NCBI RefSeq assembly: GCF_025336485.1
Contig: NZ_JAODAB010000004.1
Coordinates: 1-64,000, forward strand
Source: Pseudomonas citri
Lineage (GTDB): Bacteria; Pseudomonadota; Gammaproteobacteria; Pseudomonadales; Pseudomonadaceae
DNA length: 64,000 bases
Reading direction: 5' to 3'
Shown: positions 57,019 through 64,000 of the stretch, piece by piece
Layout: every line of letters starts with the position of its first letter
How positions within the stretch are numbered: the first letter of the stretch is position 1
Made by a program: the position numbers and the translations under genes
The notes under the pieces: model-generated
Seen by the model: only the letters and a program-made list of their open reading frames with translations
What the model was told of the DNA's origin: nothing
Databases searched by the model: none

Positions 57019-57358
57019 TATCAGTACACGCCAAACTGTCGCTTACGGGGAGAGCTTGGTGACTCCACGTAGCGGCAAGGTTATTTATTCTGTCCTCACG
57101 GAGTTCTATGTTCCGTGGGGTGAAAGTCATTCAACGGGACAACTACGATTCCGCACTCGGCAAAGCGATGTAAAAATGGCGGTACATTATGCAGATGAAA
57201 AGAGACCTAAACTATCGGCAGATGCTTATTTCAAGTAGGCATAATTATTAAATCTGTAGGGCTACCCCTACCTCCATCAGCTTACCTGGTAAGCGTCTTT
57301 CAGAGTCGGTGAACTGCAACGCTGTCTGTTGGTCCGGGCACTTCTGACCCGCGCCTCT
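57019..57358. other. intergenic region with palindromes
   Basis: The 340-bp gap between the kinase gene and metN has no gene. It contains GTAGGG/CCCTAC with a 4-nt loop (57256-57271) and the perfect palindrome GCTTACCTGGTAAGC (57280-57294). These could be operators or the end of the met-type operon transcript. Confidence 0.45.
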
Positions 57359-58396
57359 TCAGTGCAGCCGCTCCACACGATCTGCCAGTTGCCTGGCACG
57401 CGCAATCAGTGCTTCGGGGTCATCGACATAGGGCAACGCTAACCGTAGTCGTCCTAGCGCACGTCCCTGGATGCGCTCGATGCCGCCTTGCAATAAACGC
57501 AGTCCCTGTCCCAACGTAGCCACCAGGTCAGCCAGATCGGGCTCTAGCGCCCGTTCGCCGGTGAAGTGCAGTTCCAACAACAACTCTTGACTATTGGTGT
57601 CTGGAACTGCGCAAGTCCGCCCCGTTCCATTCAGAAGAATCTGGCTGACTTCGTGGCGCGGGCCACCAAATACCCGCCAGACCTCGCCCTGCTCCACCAC
57701 CTGGCCCCGCTCCAGGACAGCCACGCGGTGACAGAGGTCGCGGATCACCTCCATCTCGTGGGTAATCAGCACTATCGTCAGGCCCAGGCGGTGGTTGATG
57801 TCGCGCAACAGTTCGAGGATGGTCTGGGTACTCTCCGGATCAAGGGCCGAGGTGGCTTCGTCGCACAGCAGGATGTCCGGCTGCAGCACCAGCGCTCGAG
57901 CAATGCCGACGCGCTGTTTCTGCCCGCCGGAGAGCTGCGCCGGGTATGCGTTGCGGCGCTCGCCCAGACCTACTAGCTGTAGCAGTTCCTCGACCCGGCG
58001 AGTGCGCTCGGTATGCGGCACACCGGCCATGAGCAGCGGTAGTTCGATGTTCTCGGCCACGGTGCGGGTGGCCATTAAATTGAAGTGCTGGAAGATCATC
58101 GCTACCTGGCGTCGCAACGCGTGCAGACGCGCGCCGTCGAAAATGGCGATATCCCGGCCGTCGATCAGTACCTGGCCTTCACTGGGGTTTTCCAGGCGAT
58201 TAATCAGGCGCAGCAGCGACGACTTGCCGGCACCGCTGCGGCCAATGATGCCGAAAATCTCGCCGCGGTGGATCTGCAGGTCGATGCCCTTCAGGGCACT
58301 CAGCGCGCCGTAGCGCTTGCCAATGCCTCGCAGCTGTAACTGCGCCGTACTGGCGAGTATTTCTTGAGAAAAGCGGGTCACGTCGAAGAATCCCAA
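57359..58396 (-). CDS. metN: methionine-type ABC transporter ATPase
   Basis: The ~345-residue ATPase has Walker [12 protein letters not shown], signature [20 protein letters not shown], Walker [17 protein letters not shown] and switch His VLITHEME. The C-terminal ~90 residues form the NIL domain that in MetN binds methionine. It is last in the operon after metI and metQ. The frame start (TTG 58396) is uncertain; homology starts near [15 protein letters not shown]. In this setting it may serve an organosulfur compound rather than methionine. Confidence 0.9.
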   Translation of the reverse strand: MGFFDVTRFSQEILASTAQLQLRGIGKRYGALSALKGIDLQIHRGEIFGIIGRSGAGKSSLLRLINRLENPSEGQVLIDGRDIAIFDGARLHALRRQVAMIFQHFNLMATRTVAENIELPLLMAGVPHTERTRRVEELLQLVGLGERRNAYPAQLSGGQKQRVGIARALVLQPDILLCDEATSALDPESTQTILELLRDINHRLGLTIVLITHEMEVIRDLCHRVAVLERGQVVEQGEVWRVFGGPRHEVSQILLNGTGRTCAVPDTNSQELLLELHFTGERALEPDLADLVATLGQGLRLLQGGIERIQGRALGRLRLALPYVDDPEALIARARQLADRVERLH

Positions 58397-58447
58397 TCGA
58401 TGAATAACAAAGAGCGCCGGCTGACTCCGGCGCCCATCTGGTAGGGA

Positions 58448-59221
58448 TCAGAAGCCCGGTGCGATCTGACCCTTGTAGCGGGTCAGGATGAACTCGCGCA
58501 CTTGCGGGCTGTTTAGGGCCTTGGCCAGCTTCTGTATGCCCGGATCCTGAATGTTGTCCGGACGCGCCACCAGGAACTCGACATAGAGGTCTTTGCCCTT
58601 CTCCACGATCAATGCGCTGTTGGTATCAATACCGGCTTCCAGGGCGTAGTTGGCGAAGACGAAGGCCAGGTCCACCTGTTTGACTGCACGGGCCAGCAGC
58701 GCACCTTCCAGTTCGCGGAACTTGAGCTTTTTCGGGTTCTCGGAGATATCGCGGGTGGTGGCCAGGGTGTTGCTCGGATCCTTGAGCTTGATAAGACCAG
58801 CCTCGTGCAGCAGCACCAGGGAGCGGCCGGTGTTCACAGGGTCGTTGGGAATGGCCACACTGGCACCGTCGGGCAGGTCCTTGAGGTCCCTGATCTTGGT
58901 CGAGTAGGCGCCGAACGGCTCGATGTGCACACCGACCACCGGCACCAGATTGGTGTGGCGGGTCTTGTTGAAGTCGTCGAGGAACGGGCGGTACTGGTAA
59001 TAGTTAGCGTCAAGATTCTTCTCGGCCAATTGCAGGTTGGGCTGAATGAAGTCGGTAAATACCTTGATGTCCAGGTCTACTCCTTCCTTGGCCAAAGCAG
59101 GTTTGATGAACTCGAGAATCTCTGCATGGGGCACCGGGGTGGCGCCCACCACCAACTTTTCGCTGGCATGGGTGGACAGGCTGAGAACGGCGACAAAAAC
59201 CGCCAGGGACTGCTTCAACAT
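58448..59221 (-). CDS. metQ: methionine-type ABC transporter substrate-binding protein (MetQ/NlpA family)
   Basis: The 257-residue protein starts with a signal peptide (MLKQSLAVFVAVLSLSTHAS) that lacks a clear lipobox Cys, so it is probably soluble in the periplasm. Family blocks are LVVGATPVPHAEILEFIKPA, DANYYQYRPFLDDFN, and GASVAIPNDPVNTGRSLVLL. ATG 59221 follows AGGAG at 7 nt; the longer frame is not used. Confidence 0.9.
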   Translation of the reverse strand: MLKQSLAVFVAVLSLSTHASEKLVVGATPVPHAEILEFIKPALAKEGVDLDIKVFTDFIQPNLQLAEKNLDANYYQYRPFLDDFNKTRHTNLVPVVGVHIEPFGAYSTKIRDLKDLPDGASVAIPNDPVNTGRSLVLLHEAGLIKLKDPSNTLATTRDISENPKKLKFRELEGALLARAVKQVDLAFVFANYALEAGIDTNSALIVEKGKDLYVEFLVARPDNIQDPGIQKLAKALNSPQVREFILTRYKGQIAPGF

Positions 59222-59317
59222 AATGTGACTCCTAATCGGATAGAGAGGCCGTCGTCGGGCGAACGTGGGGCCGAGGCGGCAGCGAAACCCGGCTGCCGCT
59301 GACGGGTTAAAACACAT

Positions 59318-59983
59318 TCAGCGGCGAGTAAAACGCCGCACCAGGCGGTCACCACTCATCTGCAGGGCCTGCACTAGCAGGATCAGCAGTAGCACGGTGA
59401 CCACCATCACGTCGGTCTGGAAACGCTGGTAGCCGAAGCGGATGGCCAGGTCGCCGAGGCCACCACCTCCAATCACACCGGCCATCGCCGTGTAATCCAC
59501 CAGCACGATGGCAGTCACGGTGACGGCAGCGATCAACCCGGTGCGGGCCTCCGACAGCAAGGTGTACCTGATGATTTGCCATGTGTTGCCGCCCATGGAC
59601 TGGCTAGCCTCGACCAAGCCGCGGTCCACCTCGCGCAGCGCGGTCTCCACCAGTCGCGCGAAGAACGGCGTGCAGCCCACCACCAGTGGCGGGATGGTGC
59701 CGCGCACACCAAGCGAAGTGCCGGTGAGCAGCATGGTCAACGGGATCAGCACGATAAGCAGGATAATAAAGGGCAGTGAGCGCAGCACATTCACCACCAC
59801 CGACAGACCGCGATACAGCAGCGGGCTGGCCAGCAGTTGGCGTTGCCCGGTGAGGTACAGCAGCACGCCCAGCGGCAGGCCGAGCAACACGGTGAAGGCC
59901 AGCGCGCCGGCGAGCATGCTCAGGGTGTCGAGGCAGGCCAGGCCTATCTCACTCCAGTCCAGATTGGCGAGCAGCTCGTTCAT
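59318..59983 (-). CDS. metI: methionine-type ABC transporter permease
   Basis: The 221-residue permease has five membrane helices and the EAA motif near VEASQSMGGNTWQIIRYTLL. MetI-type blocks are PLLVVG-like TIPPLVVGCTPFFARLVETA and VDYTAMAGVIGGGGLGDLAI. ATG 59983 overlaps the monooxygenase stop by 4 nt; the upstream extension reads through that gene. It works with the adjacent binding protein and ATPase. Confidence 0.92.
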   Translation of the reverse strand: MNELLANLDWSEIGLACLDTLSMLAGALAFTVLLGLPLGVLLYLTGQRQLLASPLLYRGLSVVVNVLRSLPFIILLIVLIPLTMLLTGTSLGVRGTIPPLVVGCTPFFARLVETALREVDRGLVEASQSMGGNTWQIIRYTLLSEARTGLIAAVTVTAIVLVDYTAMAGVIGGGGLGDLAIRFGYQRFQTDVMVVTVLLLILLVQALQMSGDRLVRRFTRR

Positions 59984-61353
59984 CGCCCGGCCTCCCGGCG
60001 CAGCCCGGCCACCGGATGGGGCGCGCGCAGACGGTCGCCCTGGCCGAACAGCTTGTTGCGTAGTGTGCCCTCGGTGTACTCGCGCTTGAACAGGCCGCGC
60101 GCCTGCAACTCCGGCACCAGCAGGTCGACTACCGCCTCGAAGGTCTCGGGAGCAACCACACTGGCCAGGTTGAAGCCATCGACATCGGTCTCTTCGACCC
60201 ACTCCTGCAACTGGTCAGCCACCGTTTTGGCCGAGCCGACCAACACCGGACCGTCCCCGCCGATGGCGCAGTAGTCGGCGATCTCAGCAGTCGTCCAGGT
60301 GCGCGTTGGGTCGGCACGGGTGAAGGCCTCCACGGTGGACTGGATCGCCTCACTGGGCATCTCACGCAAGATTTGATCCGGCGCGTACAGGGAGAAGTCG
60401 ATACCCGTCCAGCCGGCCATCAAGGTCAGCGCCCCGATGGCGATGGCATACTCGCGATATTCGCGCAGGCGCTCCAAGGCCACTTCGTCGGTCTCAGCGA
60501 CTATTACAGTAAGCTGTTCGAAGATCAGGACATCGTCGACCGCACGCCCGGCAGCAACAGCAGCGGCACGGAAGTCTCCGACCTGTTTTCTCAGCACAGC
60601 CTTGCTCGGCGCGGCCACGAACACGCACTCGGCATTAGCAGCGGCGAAGGCCCGCCCGCGGCTCGACGCACCGGCCTGATAGAGCACCGGTGTGCGCTGT
60701 GGCGAAGGCTCGCAGAGGTGGAAACCGGGCACCTTGAAATACGTGCCCTCATGCTCAATCGCGTGAACCTTGGCCGGATCGGCATAAACCCCGCTGCCGC
60801 GGTCGGCGCGTACCGCACCCTCCTCCCAACTGGTTTCCCATAGCTTGTAGCAAACTTGCAGATACTCCTCGGCCAGAGCGTAACGCTGGACATGGGAGAG
60901 TTGGTCGCGCTGGCCGAGGTTGCGCGCGCCGCTGGAAAGATAGGAGGTGACGATGTTCCAGCCGGCGCGTCCGCGGGTTAAGTGATCCAGAGTGGACATG
61001 CGCCGGGCGAAAGGAAATGGATGTTCGAAGGACACCGAAGCGGTGACGCCGAACCCCAGGTGTTCGGTGGCCGCCGCCATGGCCGGCACCAACTGCAGCG
61101 GATCGTTGACCGGCACTTGGGCCGCGCTGCTCAGGGCTGCGTCGGCATTGCCGCCGTAGACGTCGTAGACGCCCAGCACATCGGCGATAAACAGGCCGTC
61201 GATGCGCCCACGTTCCAGGGTCCTGGCCAACTCGATCCAGTAGTGGATGTCGGTGTAGCGCGTTGCCTGGTCGCGCGGGTGCCGCCACAGCCCGGGGGAC
61301 AGGTGGCCCACGGTGTTCATGGCGAAGGCGTTGAGGCGAATCTGCTTGGGCAT
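59980..61353 (-). CDS. LLM-class flavin-dependent monooxygenase (NtaA/DszA family)
   Basis: The 457-residue FMN-dependent monooxygenase has the long-branch blocks IRLNAFAMNTVGHLSPGLWR, HLTRGRAGWNIVTSYLSSGA, GVYADPAKVHAIEHEGTYFK and VLYQAGASSRGRAFAA. GAGGT precedes ATG 61353, 9 nt after the sfnB stop. It is a paralogue of the enzyme at 37274. Together with SfnB and the ABC genes it probably breaks down an imported sulfur compound under sulfate limitation. A flavin reductase partner must be elsewhere. Confidence 0.92.
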   Translation of the reverse strand: MPKQIRLNAFAMNTVGHLSPGLWRHPRDQATRYTDIHYWIELARTLERGRIDGLFIADVLGVYDVYGGNADAALSSAAQVPVNDPLQLVPAMAAATEHLGFGVTASVSFEHPFPFARRMSTLDHLTRGRAGWNIVTSYLSSGARNLGQRDQLSHVQRYALAEEYLQVCYKLWETSWEEGAVRADRGSGVYADPAKVHAIEHEGTYFKVPGFHLCEPSPQRTPVLYQAGASSRGRAFAAANAECVFVAAPSKAVLRKQVGDFRAAAVAAGRAVDDVLIFEQLTVIVAETDEVALERLREYREYAIAIGALTLMAGWTGIDFSLYAPDQILREMPSEAIQSTVEAFTRADPTRTWTTAEIADYCAIGGDGPVLVGSAKTVADQLQEWVEETDVDGFNLASVVAPETFEAVVDLLVPELQARGLFKREYTEGTLRNKLFGQGDRLRAPHPVAGLRREAGR

Positions 61354-61362
61354 GATGCGACC

Positions 61363-62586
61363 TCAGTTCCAGTCGTGACGCGTCGGCTTGATGCCGTTCA
61401 GGGCCCAGTTGCCGACCAGGTGGTATTTCCAGCGCACAGGATCATGCAGAGTGTGTACCCGGGCATTACGCCAGTGACGGTCGAAGTTGTGGCGAACCAG
61501 CGAGGAACGTGTGCCGCCCAGCTCAAACAGACGGTTGCTGGCCTCGATCGCCACCTCGGTAGTCAGCACTTTGGCCTTGGCCACCGCCACCGAAGCGGCG
61601 GCGACGTTGTCCTCGTCCGGTTCTGGTTTGGCCGCGTCGAGCACTCGCCCGGCGCGCTCCAGCAAAGCCTCAGCGGCTTCCTGACGAATCTCCAGCGAGC
61701 CGATCTGTATGATCGTCAGCGGGTCTTCGCTGGCCTTCGCCACCCCGGCATCAATCCAGGGACGGGCGTGCTCGCGGACGAAAGCGATAGTGTCGTCCAA
61801 CGCTGCGCGACCGATGCCGGCATCGATGGCGGCGGTGGTCAACTGGGCGAAAGGGCCGGCCAGGGTCGGACTCGCGTAGGAGCGGTAGCTGGGGAACAGA
61901 TTGAAGGCTGGCACCCGCAGGCCGTCGAGCAGCACGGTACCACTGGAGGTGGTGCGTTGGCCGATACTGTCCCAGTCGTCGATTACCACCAGGCCCGGGG
62001 TGTTTCGCGGCACGAAGGCCAACTGGGCGCGGTCTTGGTCGTCCAGGGCCAGCACGCCGAGCCAATGGGCGTAGAGCGAACCGGTGCAGTAGCCCTTGCG
62101 GCCATCGATTCGGTAGTGATCGCCCTCAATGACCAGACGGGTGCGGATATCCGCTACATTTTTGCCGCCGGTTTCTGACAGAGCATTGGCGAAGCGGTTG
62201 CCCTTGAGCACCAGGTCGAAGAAGAAGCGCTTCTGCTCCACAGTGCCCTGCAGGCGGATGTCTTCCAACAAGCAGTAGTGGTTCTGCGGGATCTGCCCGA
62301 GCGAGGGGTCGGCCGCCGAGACGATGGCGATCACCTGGGCCAAGGTAGAGAAAGACACCTCGGCGCCACCGTATTCGCGCGGGACCGTGATGCCCCACAG
62401 GCCGCTGTTGGAGAAGGAATCGATCACGTCCACCGGCACCTCGCGGCGGCGGTCACGCTCGGCGGCACCTTCGCGCAGTAGCGCGGCAACGTGATGGGCG
62501 ACGGCGACGGCCTCGGCATCGTCGCGAATGGTGTGGGCATCCGGATGGCGGATGTCGTAGTGAGCGGATATGACGGAAGTGGACAT
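61363..62586 (-). CDS. sfnB: SfnB-family FMNH2/acyl-CoA-dehydrogenase-like sulfur acquisition oxidoreductase
   Basis: The 407-residue protein has the acyl-CoA dehydrogenase-like fold of the SfnB/DszC group: SNSGLWGITVPREYGGAEVS, SAADPSLGQIPQNHYCLLED, NALSETGGKNVADIRTRLVI, and TTSSGTVLLDGLRVPAFNLF. DszC-like relatives are flavin-dependent S-monooxygenases; SfnB belongs to the dimethylsulfone/sulfur starvation regulon of Pseudomonas. ATG 62586 follows GAGGA at 4-5 nt. It leads the operon. The upstream A/T-rich 235 bp should carry the promoter; I found no convincing sigma54 site there. Confidence 0.9.
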   Translation of the reverse strand: MSTSVISAHYDIRHPDAHTIRDDAEAVAVAHHVAALLREGAAERDRRREVPVDVIDSFSNSGLWGITVPREYGGAEVSFSTLAQVIAIVSAADPSLGQIPQNHYCLLEDIRLQGTVEQKRFFFDLVLKGNRFANALSETGGKNVADIRTRLVIEGDHYRIDGRKGYCTGSLYAHWLGVLALDDQDRAQLAFVPRNTPGLVVIDDWDSIGQRTTSSGTVLLDGLRVPAFNLFPSYRSYASPTLAGPFAQLTTAAIDAGIGRAALDDTIAFVREHARPWIDAGVAKASEDPLTIIQIGSLEIRQEAAEALLERAGRVLDAAKPEPDEDNVAAASVAVAKAKVLTTEVAIEASNRLFELGGTRSSLVRHNFDRHWRNARVHTLHDPVRWKYHLVGNWALNGIKPTRHDWN

Positions 62587-62821
62587 GGGTTCCTCGAAGT
62601 TGGCAGTGCAAAAGCACATACCCTTTTGCACACCCCATGCCAGAGTATTTATTTATTAAAAATCAACAACATAATCATAAAAAACGAACAAACCATTGTG
62701 CGCTCGATCAGCAGAATGTTGCCCCTATGTTGCTCCCGCAACAGTCGCCTGGCAGGCCTGTCATTCAAACCCACCGTGCGGTGCCCAGATAGAGAGTCAA
62801 CGTTCGAGTCACTGCACCGTG

Positions 62822-63587
62822 TCAGGCCGGAGCCCAGCGCCGATGCAGACCACGAGCCAAGGCGTCCAGAATAAACCCCAACACACCGATCAGCAGTACC
62901 ATGGCCATCAGTTCTGAATAAGCCAGGCGGTCCCGAGTATCGAGGATGAAGTAGCCCAGCCCGGCGCTGACTCCAAGCATTTCGCACGGAACCAGGACGA
63001 TCCACAGAATACCGATAGCCAAGCGTACGCCGGTCAGTACATGGCCAAGCACGCCCGGCAGGATAACTTTGAGCAGAGCTTCTCTGCGAGTGGCACTGAG
63101 GCTACGGCTCAGTTGCAGCCAACGCGGGTCGAGCTGGCGTACGCCTGCCACTGTGTTGAGTAAAATCGGCCAGATCGCGGCTAAGGTCAGCAGAAAGTAG
63201 ATCGGCTGGTCCCCTACACCCATCAGCATCACGACCACCGGCATCCAGGACAATGGCGAAATCATCCGCAGAAACTGAAACGCCGGTGTGGTCGCAGCCT
63301 CCAGATATCGGTAACTGCCGACTAGCAGACCCAACGGCACACCAATCAGCAAGGCCAGTAACAAGCCCACCAGAATGCGTTTGAGGCTGACCCACACATG
63401 CTCGTAGAACTCAGGACGCCCCAACAGTTCCACCAGGCTGACCAACGTCGCCTCGGGAGAAAAGCGCGCGGCCAAACCATCGGCACTGCCAAACAGGTGC
63501 ACACCCAGCCACCATAGAAACAGCAGGCCAACCAGACCTGAGACGCCCACCCCCCCCATGCAGGATCGATAAGGTCTGCTTGCCCAT
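62822..63587 (-). CDS. sulfonate/taurine-type ABC transporter permease, N-terminal homopolymer frameshift
   Basis: The permease (about 250 residues) is of the SsuC/TauC family: six membrane helices and the EAA loop (SLSATRREALLKVILPGVLG). The open frame starts at ATG 63559, inside a run of eight G. An ATG at 63587 that overlaps the previous stop codon (TGATG) reads MGKQTLSILH and would join the permease frame if the run had seven G (giving HGGVGVSGLVG). So either the gene is frameshifted, the run was misread, or translation starts at 63559. It forms an operon with the binding protein gene upstream. Confidence 0.82.
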
Positions 63588-64000
63588 CAGAGACTGAACT
63601 CCTCGCTGCGCTCGAAGCTCTCTGGCAGGCCGAATGCCTTGAGGCCACCGACAGAGGCAATGGCGTTGCGCACAAAGCGGTCATCCACTAGATCACGAGC
63701 CGCATGCTGCGGGTCCAGGTTGGCGAGAAAACCTTTGTCTCCTTCGATCAACGTATCCTTGAGGCGCTTGACCAGCTCTTCGGTGTAGCTCGGGAACGGG
63801 TACGGCTGAAAATCGATACGCTGCTCATCCCAATGACTGTGCTGAATGGCACCGCTGGCCAGGTACTGCTGACGATCCGCCGTGGCTGGCGCCAGTACGC
63901 GATCCAGCACCGGCTGGGCATGGGGCGTATAGCGATTGTTGCCATCCTTGGACAGCAACTTCGCCGCCTCGGCGCGATGATCACGCGTCCACAACTGAGC
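63587..64000 (-). CDS. ABC transporter substrate-binding protein (nitrate/sulfonate/taurine type), partial
   Basis: Only the C-terminal ~137 residues are in the window; the frame is open through the right edge (AQLWTRDHRAEAAKLLSKDG). Segments such as GAIQHSHWDEQRIDFQPYPF and VDDRFVRNAIASVGG fit the C-terminal lobe of NitT/TauT-type binding proteins. It is coupled to the permease gene through the TGATG overlap. Ligand unknown. Confidence 0.75.
   Translation of the reverse strand, partial: AQLWTRDHRAEAAKLLSKDGNNRYTPHAQPVLDRVLAPATADRQQYLASGAIQHSHWDEQRIDFQPYPFPSYTEELVKRLKDTLIEGDKGFLANLDPQHAARDLVDDRFVRNAIASVGGLKAFGLPESFERSEEFSL

Noticed and set aside
62640..62821. sigma54 promoter upstream of sfnB, expected for Sfn-type genes
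   Set aside because: The nearest match has wrong spacing between the GG and GC elements (8 nt in place of 10), so no call was made.

Overview
The window looks like a chromosome segment of a Pseudomonas, most likely of the fluorescens/putida type. The reasons are the high-GC coding style, many LysR and chemoreceptor genes, betaine demethylation genes, two organosulfur-scavenging loci (SfnB, LLM monooxygenases, Ssu/Met-type ABC parts), and a second chemosensory cluster of the kind known from P. aeruginosa. No rRNA, intact tRNA or CRISPR array was seen.

Layout. 0-2.6 kb: a CHAD-domain gene, a frameshifted VOC gene, two small unrecognised ORFs, and a hairpin terminator beside what looks like the 3' end of a tRNA. 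2.9-8.1 kb: periplasmic L-asparaginase, then an MFS transporter-LysR-aspartase operon, which together suit use of asparagine or aspartate as carbon and nitrogen. 8.3-14.5 kb: a decay zone with an IS3-family remnant, a HIT-family gene whose last codons come from that remnant, a group II intron-like motif, a LysR tail, an IS66 remnant, two copies of the end of a DMSP-lyase-type cupin gene, and other fragments. One intact amino-acid-type dCache chemoreceptor sits in the middle.

14.5-31 kb: a betaine catabolic region. It holds EtfAB, a betaine-binding protein, an Ldh2-type imino acid reductase, a StcD/DgcA-like flavin Fe-S demethylase, glutathione-dependent formaldehyde dehydrogenase, a ProC-like reductase, a TetR regulator with a 22-bp palindromic operator, a betaine ABC permease and ATPase, a Rieske oxygenase with its reductase, and two GcvA-type LysR regulators. 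The best model is stepwise N-demethylation of a cyclic betaine (proline betaine or a relative). The Rieske pair would remove the first methyl group and the flavoenzyme plus EtfAB the second, while FrmA removes formaldehyde. The substrate is inferred.

31.5-40.7 kb: a dedicated TonB-ExbB-ExbD set and a LacI-family repressor, divergent from a TonB-dependent receptor, an LLM flavin monooxygenase, an aldo/keto reductase and a sulfonate-type binding protein. Two GCGC-centred palindromes one helical turn apart overlap the start region of the receptor operon.

40.8-52.8 kb: an sCache chemoreceptor, then a complete chemosensory operon on the minus strand: TTG-start receptor, CheY, STAS protein, CheA, four-helix-bundle receptor, CheW, membrane-anchored CheW, CheR, CheD, CheB. 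Between the two CheW genes lies a 21-codon scar of a deleted third receptor. 53.4-57 kb: a six-PAS cytoplasmic histidine kinase with a LuxR-type response regulator.

57.4-64 kb: an operon sfnB-LLM monooxygenase-metI-metQ-metN, preceded by a sulfonate/taurine-type permease (with a G8 homopolymer frameshift) and the end of its binding protein, which runs off the window.
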